Below are positions 14,866-23,144 of a stretch of 64,000 nt of DNA, piece after piece. The notes beneath the pieces were generated by a model that saw only the letters and a list, made by a program, of their open reading frames with translations, ran no database searches and was not told the DNA's origin. How positions within the stretch are numbered: position 1 is the stretch's first letter; every line of letters starts with the position of its first letter. The translations under genes and the position numbers were made by a program. This DNA is from Streptomyces cylindrosporus (GTDB lineage: Bacteria > Actinomycetota > Actinomycetes > Streptomycetales > Streptomycetaceae): the NCBI RefSeq assembly GCF_022698165.1, contig NZ_JALDAY010000003.1, positions 682,001 to 746,000 on the forward strand. Reading direction: 5' to 3'.

Positions 14866-16983
14866 TCAGAGCTGGAGGGGGTTGGCGATGGTGACGTAGA
14901 CGGACTGGGTGTCGACCGGGCCGACGAGTTCGTCGAGGCCGTTCAGCCGGGTCAGCAAGTTGGCCTTGCAGCGCAGGACGGGTGAGTCGAGCAGGTGCGC
15001 CGGTAGTGAGGTACGCAGGCGGGCGGGGCCGGAGGCGACGTCGCCGAGGAAGCGGCGGAAGGCGGCGAGCAGCAGCCGTTCGTCGGCCAGCCGTTGCGAG
15101 CCGAACGCACCGATGAGGCCGAGAACGTTGTTGATCGCGAGGTAGTACGCGAAGCGCTCGTCGGTGACCTCGTCGGAGACGAAGGTGTCGCTGTGCTCGC
15201 CGATGCCGGGCAGCCGGGCGTCGAGTTCCGTGCGGCGGGACTCGCGGAAGTAGTAGCCCTGGTTGTCGCGGTAGCGGCCGCCCATGGGCCAGCCGTCGGC
15301 GTCCAGTAGAAGCAGCGTGTTCTGCTGGTGGGCCTCCAGCGCGATACCCGCTTCGGCGTCCAGCCACAGCACGGGCCGGACGATGTGCTCCAGGTAGCGC
15401 AGGAACCACTCGGCAGCGACCGCACCACAAGGGCGGCCGGTCCGGGCGGCGAGGCGAGTGACGACTGCGGCGAGCCGCGAGCGCCCGGCTCCGGGGGTCG
15501 GCTCCGTCCGGCGGCCCGAGGCCGAGGTGCCCGCATCGGTACGGCGGTCCGAAGCCGACGAGGTGCCGGCCTGGGCCTGCGGTCGGGGCGAGACGAGTCC
15601 GGCAATGCAGGAGACATCGTCCTCGGGGCCGAAGGGGTTGTGGCGGATCATCAGGTCGACTCCGGGCACGGGTTCGCCGTCCGGTGTGTCGACGGCGAGC
15701 CAGGCAGGGTCACGGACGATGTCGAACCCCGGGTGCGCGGCCTGCCACTGCTGGGAGAGACCGGTGCGCAGCAGGCGGTGGACCTCGACGCCTCGGTGCA
15801 GTTCCTTGCGGAGGTTTTCGCGATGGGAGTTGGTGATGCGCAGGCCCAGGGACAGCTTGAGCATCGCGGGGGAGCCGGTTCGGTGGACGGTGCGTACGGA
15901 GGAGGTGGGGTGCCACGGAGAGCCGTGGGGGCCGAGGTCACGGAGCAGTCCGGCGTCGAAGAGGGGCGCGGTCTCGGTGCGCCGGCGGATGTCGCGCATC
16001 TGCCAGGGGTGAAGCGGGAGGGCCGCGTAGCCGTCGGGAAGGGCGAGCGGCCCGTCGTCCGCTTCGGCGAGCTGTGCGGTGATTCGGGGTCCGGGGACCT
16101 GACGGCCGCGCTCGGTCCAGGCGGAGTCGGTGGCGAGGAGGGAGGGGGCGACAGCCAGCCAGTGCAGGGGGAAGGAGCCTCGCAACTCGGGTGAGTACAG
16201 CTGCCCTTCGGCTTCGGAGAGTCCTTCTCGGCTCTTCGGGGTGGGGTGCAGCGGGTGGCCGAGCAGGAGTGCCTGTTCGGCGGCGAGGAAGCGGTCGGGG
16301 CCGTCGGCGGGGCGCTCGCGCCGCTCGCGGATGAAGGTGCCGGTACGGCGAAGGGAGTCGGCGACGCGGGCGACCAGGTCGGTGGCGGGTGTGAGGGGCG
16401 TGGATGGCGACGGCGTGAGAGGCGTGGACGGTGACGGCGTGAGGGGCGTGGACGGCGGCGGGGTGTCCGTCATTCCCTCGGCAGGTGTGGTCGCGCGGTC
16501 GGCCGGCTCGCCCCTGGGCAGCGTCTCCCGCGCCAGCAGTGCGGCGACGGTGACCGCGTCGGCCGGTGGGGATTGCGCGGGCGCGTTGGCGAGGTGCGGG
16601 AGGCCGAAGCGGTGCCATCCCGTCGGGGACCAGTAGTGGACAGGGACGAGCAGGGCCGTACCGCTGGAAGGGAGGGGGATGCGGAGCATGCCGTCGCTCG
16701 GGGCACCGAGGCCGGTCTCACGGACCCAGCAGCGCAACAGGTTCTCGACGGCGGCGGCCTCGGCGGCGACGTTCGGGTCTGGGTGCGTGAGGAGGTCGGG
16801 GGCGGTGCGGCGCAAATACTCGGTGCCGGAAGGGGTGTGCTGCTCGGCGCTTCGCTCCTGCACCGGCACCCTGCGCTGATCCGGGACCCTCTCCTCCGCA
16901 GATGCCCGGTCGGAACGCGGTGCGTCGGCGAGGGCTCGGTCTGCGGCGTCCACGGAGCTGTCGGATGCGGGGGTGGTGTTCAC
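14866..16983 (-). CDS. IucA/IucC-family NRPS-independent siderophore synthetase
   Basis: These enzymes use ATP to join a polycarboxylate such as citrate to amines or alcohols. The 705-residue protein has the family core: HPLHPTPKSREG near 240, LPLHPWQ near 325, SSVRTVHR and KLSLGLRITNSHRENLRKEL near 370-400 (ATP/Mg site), and EAHQQNTLLLL with GGRYRDNQGYY near 575-600. A Pro/Thr/Ser linker around 185-205 is an in-frame repeat, and a second low-complexity insert lies near 465-500, so it is longer than the usual 580-620. Start GTG with GAGGA. It is the middle gene of the operon. In S. coelicolor this locus (SCO5799-5801, from memory) is a siderophore-type cluster of unknown product. Confidence 0.94.
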   Translation of the reverse strand: MNTTPASDSSVDAADRALADAPRSDRASAEERVPDQRRVPVQERSAEQHTPSGTEYLRRTAPDLLTHPDPNVAAEAAAVENLLRCWVRETGLGAPSDGMLRIPLPSSGTALLVPVHYWSPTGWHRFGLPHLANAPAQSPPADAVTVAALLARETLPRGEPADRATTPAEGMTDTPPPSTPLTPSPSTPLTPSPSTPLTPATDLVARVADSLRRTGTFIRERRERPADGPDRFLAAEQALLLGHPLHPTPKSREGLSEAEGQLYSPELRGSFPLHWLAVAPSLLATDSAWTERGRQVPGPRITAQLAEADDGPLALPDGYAALPLHPWQMRDIRRRTETAPLFDAGLLRDLGPHGSPWHPTSSVRTVHRTGSPAMLKLSLGLRITNSHRENLRKELHRGVEVHRLLRTGLSQQWQAAHPGFDIVRDPAWLAVDTPDGEPVPGVDLMIRHNPFGPEDDVSCIAGLVSPRPQAQAGTSSASDRRTDAGTSASGRRTEPTPGAGRSRLAAVVTRLAARTGRPCGAVAAEWFLRYLEHIVRPVLWLDAEAGIALEAHQQNTLLLLDADGWPMGGRYRDNQGYYFRESRRTELDARLPGIGEHSDTFVSDEVTDERFAYYLAINNVLGLIGAFGSQRLADERLLLAAFRRFLGDVASGPARLRTSLPAHLLDSPVLRCKANLLTRLNGLDELVGPVDTQSVYVTIANPLQL
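16391..16462 (-). repeat. Three 24-bp repeats inside the IucA/IucC gene
   Basis: Units at 16391, 16415 and 16439 (GTGAGGGGCGTGGAYGGCGACGGC, + strand) encode three STPLTPSP blocks in the protein. The unit keeps the frame, so copy number may vary between strains without inactivating the enzyme. Confidence 0.85.
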
Positions 16984-17091
16984 GGTGGTCCTCGGCGGTG
17001 GTTCTGGATCCTGCGGTGACGAACCTGGAGGTTCGGTCGGACGGCGGCGGTACGGGCGCCGACAGCGACCCGGCGTACGCCTTCGTGTGCG

Positions 17092-18732
17092 TCAGTCGTG
17101 GTGCTGAGTCACGTACTCGGCACGGTGGGAATCCCGTCGATGCCCGGGATCGGGCACGTGGGGTCGGCTTCGGCGGGGGCGTCGGTCGACGTAAGCGCGC
17201 GCCGCCGTCTCCACCGCGTCGGCCAGGCGGTCGAGCACTGCCGTCGCCTGTTCGTCGGTGATCGTCAGGGGAGGGAGGAGGCGTACGACGCTGGTGTCAC
17301 GGCCCCCCAGTTCGACGATCAGGCCGCGGCGCAGGCACTCCCGTTGGACGGCGGCGGCCAGTTCGGGATCGGCCGGGTGCGGGGCACGAGCGGTGGCGGG
17401 CGGTGCGTCCGCCTCGCTCGGTTCGCCGTCTGGTGGGCCGGCGCCGACGATTCGGGCGGGCGCGGGGGCCGGGGCCGTTTCGGTGTCCACCAATTCCAAC
17501 CCGAGCATCAGTCCCCGTCCCCGCACGTCGCCGATGCACGGCAACTCCCTCGCCAGCTGCCGGAGTTGGGCCAACATGCGGGAGCCGAGGGTCGCCGCCC
17601 GTTCGGCCAGGCGGTTCTCACGGACGTAGGAGAGGGTCGCCGTGCCCGCGGCCATGGCGAGTTGGTTGCCTCGGAACGTGCCCGCGTGGGCGCCGGGTTC
17701 CCAGACGTCGAGGTCGTCGCGGTAGACCACCACCGCGAGCGGGAGGCTGCCGCCGATGGCCTTGGAGAGGACCATCACGTCCGGGGTGATGCCGCTGTGC
17801 TCCACGGCCCAGAAGGCGCCGGTGCGGCCGACGCCCGTCTGGACCTCGTCGGCGATGAGGGGGATGGAACGGGCAGCCGTGATCTCCCGCATCCGCCGCA
17901 TCCAGACGTCCGGCGCGGGGATCACTCCGCCCTCTCCCTGCACGGGTTCGAGGATCATCCCCGCGGGGTGCGGCACGCCCGACTTGGGATCGTCGAGGAC
18001 GGACTCGGTCCAGCGGGCGGCGAGTTCGGCGCCGCGCGGGCCGCCGACGCCGAAGGGGCAGCGGTAGTCCTGCGGATAGGGCAGGCGGGCGACCCGTACG
18101 TCCGTGGCGTCGCCGGACGCGGCCAGGGCTCCGGCCGTCATGCCGTGGTAGGCGCCGGTGAAGGCCAGGAGGCCGGTGCGTCCCGTCGCGGCCCGTACCA
18201 GTTTCAACGCGGCCTCCACCGCATCGGTTCCCGCCGGTCCGCAGAACTGCACGCGCGCGTGGTCGGCGAGTCCGGACGGCAGGGTGTGGAACAGCTCGGT
18301 GATGAAGGCGTCCTTGACGGGTGTCGCCAGGTCGAGGACGTGCAGGGGAGCACCGCTGTCCAGGACCTTGCGGATCGCCTCCAGGACGACGGGGTGGTTG
18401 TGGCCGAGGGCGAGCGTTCCGGCGCCGGAGAGGCAGTCGAGGTAGCGGCGGCCGTCGGCGCCCTCGATGGTCAGTCCGCGCGCTCGCACCGGGACGATCG
18501 GCAGGGCACGCGCGTAGGTGCGCGCCGCCGACTCGCGCGCCTTCTGGCGTCGCAGGATCCCCTCGTGCGCGCCCCGCGCCACCACGGGCACCCCGCCGAC
18601 GGCCGAACCGCCCGCCACCTCACCAACGGCCGGTCCCCCACCGCCGCACCCGTCGGACCCGAAGCCCCCGTCGAGCCCCTCGCCTCCCACCGCTCCCCCG
18701 GACGCACTCCCCCCACACGCAGACTCGGTCAC
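17092..18732 (-). CDS. Class III PLP aminotransferase, diaminobutyrate-2-oxoglutarate type (RhbA-like)
   Basis: The 546-residue protein is a fold-I class III aminotransferase. PLP-binding features are GPAGTDAVEAALKL (phosphate loop), FTGAYHGMTAGALAASG, IADEVQTGVGRTG and the Schiff-base lysine in SKAIGGSLP. Relatives make 2,4-diaminobutyrate for siderophores such as rhizobactin. The GTG at 18732 is preferred (GGGGAG 2 bases upstream) over a GTG at 18762 with no such signal. The first 45 residues are Gly/Ala/Ser-rich and an insert near 420-455 is Pro/Ala-rich. It is the first gene of the operon. The usual decarboxylase and monooxygenase partners are missing from the window. Confidence 0.9.
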   Translation of the reverse strand: MTESACGGSASGGAVGGEGLDGGFGSDGCGGGGPAVGEVAGGSAVGGVPVVARGAHEGILRRQKARESAARTYARALPIVPVRARGLTIEGADGRRYLDCLSGAGTLALGHNHPVVLEAIRKVLDSGAPLHVLDLATPVKDAFITELFHTLPSGLADHARVQFCGPAGTDAVEAALKLVRAATGRTGLLAFTGAYHGMTAGALAASGDATDVRVARLPYPQDYRCPFGVGGPRGAELAARWTESVLDDPKSGVPHPAGMILEPVQGEGGVIPAPDVWMRRMREITAARSIPLIADEVQTGVGRTGAFWAVEHSGITPDVMVLSKAIGGSLPLAVVVYRDDLDVWEPGAHAGTFRGNQLAMAAGTATLSYVRENRLAERAATLGSRMLAQLRQLARELPCIGDVRGRGLMLGLELVDTETAPAPAPARIVGAGPPDGEPSEADAPPATARAPHPADPELAAAVQRECLRRGLIVELGGRDTSVVRLLPPLTITDEQATAVLDRLADAVETAARAYVDRRPRRSRPHVPDPGHRRDSHRAEYVTQHHD

Positions 18733-18850
18733 GGCTCCCCGTCCTTCCGCCCACACAGGCACAGGGGACCGCCCACGGACAGCAGAGCCCCCACCGCTAC
18801 CAACCGCGCTCCGCCGACCGGGTTACGGGTTGCTTCAAGATCCTTGCCGT

Positions 18851-18873
18851 GACGGAACCGTTGCCGTTCCGTC
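18851..18873. promoter_or_regulatory. Inverted repeat in the divergent aminotransferase/protease promoter region
   Basis: GACGGAAC (18851-18858) and GTTCCGTC (18866-18873) are perfect 8-bp arms separated by 7 bases. It lies about 120 bp before the siderophore operon start and 84 bp before the protease start. It could be an operator; it does not resemble a DmdR/IdeR iron box. Confidence 0.4.
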
Positions 18874-18956
18874 GGGAGTCCCCCACAGCGAGCGCATAGT
18901 GTGTGATGCCGTTCCAGGGAAGGCCCAGTTCGTTCACCTCAGGGGGAGTTCAGACC

Positions 18957-20186
18957 ATGCGATCCACACGGCCGTCGTTCCACGTCCGGCGAGACAGGGG
19001 TGGGCGCCGCAGAATCTCCCCCGTACTGACCGCCGTTGCCCTCGCCTCCGTGCTCGCCCTCACCGCCACCGCCTGCGGGTCCGGCGACGACAAGGCGGAC
19101 GGCCAGGCCTCCGCCTCCGCGGCCGACACAGGCAGCGGTGACGGCAAGATCAAGATTCCGGACGACATCAAGAACCGGCTCAAAGAGCACGGGATCGACA
19201 TCGACAAGTGGAAGCACGGCGCCTGGAAGAACTGGGACAAGGACGACTGGCTGCGCGAGGCCGACGAGTTCATCAACCCGATCATCAAGGGCCTGTGGGA
19301 CCCGGACCGGATGCGGGACGCCAACGATCCCGACAAGGGCGTCGACGACAACGACCTCTCCGGTGACCAGGGCGTGACCGACCCGGAGCCGGCACCGGTG
19401 GACGCGAAGGCCGTGGCGGCTACGTACCACGCCAACGCGGCGACGGCCGGCAAGGTGTTCTTCGACTCCCCCGAGGGCACGATGGTCTGCTCGGCGACGG
19501 TCGTGGAGGACCCCGCACATCCGGGCAAGTCCAACCTCGTGTGGACGGCCGGGCATTGTGTGCACGCCGGCAAGAACGGCGGCTGGTACCGCAACATCGC
19601 GTTCGTGCCGTCGTACAACAACTCCGGGAAGAGCGCAGGGCAGTTGCAGAACGCCTCTAGGGACGAGGTCGCTCCGTACGGTGTCTGGTGGGGTGACTGG
19701 GCGCAGACCTCCCAGCAGTGGATCGAGCAGGGCGGCGAGACGGGCGGTGACGGTGCCTCGTACGACTACGCCGTCATCCATGTGACGCCGGAGAAGGGCG
19801 GCAACGGCAAGTCACTGGAGGAGACGGTCGGTTCGGCACTGCCTGTCGATTTCAACGCGCCTGCCGTGCCGAAGGTTCCCAGCATCACCGCCACCGGCTA
19901 CCCTGCCGCCAAGCCCTTCGACGGCCAGTTGCTCTACCAGTGCACGGACCGGCCGGGACGGCTGTCGATCAACGCCTCGGACCCGACGATGTACCGCATC
20001 GGCTGCACCATGACCGGCGGCTCGTCCGGCGGCGGCTGGGTCGCGGCGGGCTCGGACGGGAAGCCGGCGCTGGTGTCCAACACCTCGATCGGCCCGGTGT
20101 CCTCGGGCTGGCTGGCCGGTCCACGGCTCGGCGACGTGGCCAAGGGCGTGTACGACTCGGTGAGCAAGAAGTTCGCCGGTCAGTGA
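18957..20186 (+). CDS. Secreted trypsin-like serine protease, lipoprotein
   Basis: The 409-residue protein carries a lipoprotein signal: basic N terminus, hydrophobic stretch and lipobox LTATAC with the lipidated cysteine at 40. Residues 65-145 form a charged domain rich in Asp, Lys and Trp. The peptidase part has the full triad: His200 in WTAGHC, Asp270 in SYDYAVI and Ser357 in TGGSSGGGW. The ATG at 18957 has GGGGGAG upstream and is preferred over an ATG at 18903. A decayed paralogue follows directly, so this is the surviving copy of a tandem duplication. Its target is unknown. Confidence 0.92.
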   Translation: MRSTRPSFHVRRDRGGRRRISPVLTAVALASVLALTATACGSGDDKADGQASASAADTGSGDGKIKIPDDIKNRLKEHGIDIDKWKHGAWKNWDKDDWLREADEFINPIIKGLWDPDRMRDANDPDKGVDDNDLSGDQGVTDPEPAPVDAKAVAATYHANAATAGKVFFDSPEGTMVCSATVVEDPAHPGKSNLVWTAGHCVHAGKNGGWYRNIAFVPSYNNSGKSAGQLQNASRDEVAPYGVWWGDWAQTSQQWIEQGGETGGDGASYDYAVIHVTPEKGGNGKSLEETVGSALPVDFNAPAVPKVPSITATGYPAAKPFDGQLLYQCTDRPGRLSINASDPTMYRIGCTMTGGSSGGGWVAAGSDGKPALVSNTSIGPVSSGWLAGPRLGDVAKGVYDSVSKKFAGQ

Positions 20187-20298
20187 CCGGCCGCTGACCA
20201 CAGGCGGGGGCGGGCGCCGCGCGGAGATCTTCGGCGCCCCGTTCCTGCTCGCCCTCAACTCCCCTGGCACCGTGGGGTGTCGCGGACGAGGAGGCTCC

Positions 20299-21447
20299 GT
20301 GCGGACCCGCCCTCAGGACGGCAAGGACCGCGCGCCGCTCGGGCGCGCCGCACTCGCCGCCACCGCTCTCGTCACCGCCCTGGCGCTGACCGCCTGACCG
20401 CCACCGCGGGTGCGACGTCTCGGACGACAGCGCGGGCGACAAGCCAGGCGCCACCGCCTCCCGGACCACCGGCACCAGCACCAGCACCAGCACCAGCGAC
20501 TTCACGCTCCCCTCGGACATCGCGAGCTGGCTCAAGGAGCACGGCATCGATGTCGACAAGTGGACGAAGGGCGGCTGGAAGGACTGGGACCGCGACAAGT
20601 GGCTCAGCGCGGCCGAGGACTTCGTCAACCCGTCATCGAGGGCCTGTGGAAGCCGGACCGGATGCAGTCCGCGAAGGAGGCCGACAAGACCGTCACCACG
20701 CAGGACGCGGCCGCCGACCTGGGCGTCAGCGATCCCGAGCCGACGCCGGTCAGGGCCACGCCCGAGAAGACCCCGTACCACGACTCCGCGGCCCCCGTCG
20801 GCAAGGTGTGCTTCGACTCCCCGAGGGCTCGATGGTCTGCTCGGGCACGGTCGTCAAGGATGTCAACCACCCGGGTAGGTCCAACCTCGTGTGGACGGCC
20901 GGTCACTGCGTGCACGCCGACCGGGGCGACGGCTGGTACCGCAACATCGCCTTCGTGCCGGCCTACAACGACCTCGGCAAGTCCGAGTCGGAGCTGAGCA
21001 GCGCAAACTCCTCGGAGGTCGCGCCCTTCGGCACCTGGTGGGCGGACTGGGTGTCCGAACCAGTGGATCCAGGGCAGCTCCGAGACGGGCGGCGCCGGCG
21101 CCCTGGACGTCGACTTCTCCGCGCCGTCCGCGACCGGGATCGCCAGGATGGGCGCCTGGGGCTACCCGGCGGCGCCGCCGTACAACGGTCTGGAGATGTT
21201 CAAGTGCATCGACCGGCCGGGGCGGCTCTCGCTCGGCGCGTCCCTGCCGACGATGTACCGCATCGGCTGCACCATGACCGGCGGCACGTCCGGCGGCGGC
21301 TGGTTTCTCGTGGTCAACGGCAGGACCGAGCTGGTCTCGAACACCTCGATCGGCCCGGTGACCCGCACCTGGCTCGCCGGCCCGCAACTGGGCGCCACGG
21401 CCGAGGAGATCTACCAGAACATGAGCAGGACGTACGGCGGCAGGTGA
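20299..21447 (+). pseudogene. Decayed second copy of the trypsin-like lipoprotein
   Basis: The remains keep a ribosome-binding site (AGGAGG) and GTG start, a signal-like N terminus, and the same order of segments as the upstream protease: SWLKEHGIDVDKW, NLVWTAGHC, YRIGCTMTGG and GWFLVV. The frame is broken at least four times: a TGA at about 20395 at the lipobox, single-base losses near 20629 and 20819, and a shift near 21057. The segment with the catalytic Asp is deleted as well, so sequencing error alone cannot explain it. His and the Ser region (GTSGGGW) survive. Identity to the neighbour is high in the C-terminal half, pointing to a tandem duplication followed by decay. Confidence 0.93.
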
Positions 21448-21453
21448 CGGCGG

Positions 21454-21504
21454 CATGCCGAAGGCCCGCTCCCCGCGGCAGGCGGGGAGCGGGCCTTCGG
21501 CATG
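21454..21504. terminator. Bidirectional terminator between the pseudogene and hflX
   Basis: A perfect 23-bp inverted repeat (CATGCCGAAGGCCCGCTCCCCGC, 21454-21476, and its complement at 21482-21504) encloses a 5-base loop. It starts 7 bp after the pseudogene stop and ends 12 bp before the hflX stop, so it serves both converging transcripts. Confidence 0.88.
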
Positions 21505-21516
21505 TCGTACGGCGGC

Positions 21517-23010
21517 TCAGGCCACCGGCGCCGGCACGTACGGCGCGAGGTCCGCCGCCAGCTCCTCGTGCACCCGCACCTTGAGCAGCGTGCCCTCCGG
21601 GGTGTGCTCCTCGGAGATCACCTCGCCCTCGTCGTGCGCACGCGCGACCAGCTTGCCGTGCGTGTACGGCACCAGCGCCTCGATCTCGACGGACGGCCGC
21701 GGCAGTTCGTTGTCGATCAGTGCGAGCAGTTCCGTGATGCCCTGGCCGGTGCGCGCCGAGACGGCGATCGAACGCTTCTCGATGCGCATCAGCCGCTGGA
21801 GCGTCAGCGGGTCCGCCGCGTCCGCCTTGTTGATCACGACGATCTCGGGTACGTCGGTGGCGCCGACGTCCCTGATCACCTCGCGTACGGCGGCCAGCTG
21901 CTCCTCCGGGTTCGGATGCGAGCCGTCCACCACGTGCAGGATCAGGTCGGACTCGCCGACCTCCTCCATGGTGGAGCGGAACGCCTCGACCAGGTGGTGC
22001 GGGAGGTGCCGCACAAAGCCGACCGTGTCGGCCAGGGTGTACAGGCGGCCGCTCGGGGTCTCGGCCCGGCGGACGGTCGGGTCCAGGGTCGCGAACAGGG
22101 CGTTCTCGACCAGGACGCCGGCGCCCGTGAGCCGGTTGAGCAGGGAGGACTTGCCCGCATTGGTGTAGCCCGCGATGGCGACGGACGGCACCTTGTGGCG
22201 CTTGCGCTCCTGGCGCTTGATCTCGCGGCCGGTCTTCATCTCCGCGATCTCCCGGCGCATCTTCGCCATCTTCTCGCGGATCCGACGCCGGTCGGTCTCG
22301 ATCTTGGTCTCACCGGGACCACGGGTGGCGAGGCCGCCGCCCTTGCCGCCGCCCATCTGACGGGACAGCGACTGACCCCAGCCGCGCAGCCTCGGCAGCA
22401 TGTACTGCATCTGCGCGAGCGCGACCTGCGCCTTGCCCTCCCGGGACTTGGCGTGCTGGGCGAAGATGTCGAGGATCAGGGCCGTACGGTCGATGACCTT
22501 GACCTTGACGACGTCTTCGAGGTGGATGAGCTGGCCCGGGCTGAGCTCACCGTCGCAGATCACGGTGTCGGCGCCGGTCTCCAGGACGATGTCCCGCAGT
22601 TCGTACGCCTTGCCGGAGCCGATGTAGGTGGCCGCGTCGGGCTTGTCGCGACGCTGGATCACGCCGTCGAGCACGAGCGCACCGGCGGTCTCCGCGAGGG
22701 CGGCGAGCTCCGCGAGGGAGTTCTCCGCGTCCTGCACGGTCCCCGTGGTCCAGACGCCGACGAGGACGACCCGCTCCAGGCGGAGCTGGCGGTACTCGAC
22801 CTCGGTGACGTCCTCGAGCTCGGTGGAAAGGCCGGCCACGCGGCGCAGAGCCGCGCGCTCGGAGCGGTCGAACTGGTCGCCGTCCCGCTCTCCGTCGATC
22901 TCGTGGCTCCAGGCGACGTCCTCTTCCATCAGGGCATCGGCCCGAAGACCTTCGGCGTATGAGTGCGCGAAGCGCTGCGTGTCCTGGGAAGGGGATGAAG
23001 AGGAGGTCAT
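21517..23010 (-). CDS. hflX: Ribosome-associated GTPase HflX
   Basis: HflX splits stalled or hibernating ribosomes after stress. The 497-residue protein has the N-terminal HflX domain (TYIGSGKAYELRDIV, then VKVIDRTALILDIFAQHAKSREGKAQVALAQM), the Gly-rich MGGGKGGGLATRGPGETKIETDRR linker segment, and a GTPase domain with G1 GYTNAGKSSL, G3 DTVGF and G4 NKAD. About 80 extra residues, mostly acidic, precede the family core. It is monocistronic here and ends at a shared terminator. Confidence 0.95.
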   Translation of the reverse strand: MTSSSSPSQDTQRFAHSYAEGLRADALMEEDVAWSHEIDGERDGDQFDRSERAALRRVAGLSTELEDVTEVEYRQLRLERVVLVGVWTTGTVQDAENSLAELAALAETAGALVLDGVIQRRDKPDAATYIGSGKAYELRDIVLETGADTVICDGELSPGQLIHLEDVVKVKVIDRTALILDIFAQHAKSREGKAQVALAQMQYMLPRLRGWGQSLSRQMGGGKGGGLATRGPGETKIETDRRRIREKMAKMRREIAEMKTGREIKRQERKRHKVPSVAIAGYTNAGKSSLLNRLTGAGVLVENALFATLDPTVRRAETPSGRLYTLADTVGFVRHLPHHLVEAFRSTMEEVGESDLILHVVDGSHPNPEEQLAAVREVIRDVGATDVPEIVVINKADAADPLTLQRLMRIEKRSIAVSARTGQGITELLALIDNELPRPSVEIEALVPYTHGKLVARAHDEGEVISEEHTPEGTLLKVRVHEELAADLAPYVPAPVA

Positions 23011-23144
23011 TGGGTCCTTACGTCGATGGGGATTCCGAAACGGCGGTCATGAAGCACAACGCACGAGTACCCCGGGAGATTCCCGTGTCCCGTGCCGCGC
23101 CGACCTGAAGATGGTCGCACGGTACGGCCCGTCTCGTCACCGCC

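Noticed and set aside
18733..18956. DmdR/IdeR iron box before the siderophore operon
   Set aside because: No TTAGGTTAGGCTAACCTAA-like 19-mer is visible; only an unrelated GACGGAAC inverted repeat.
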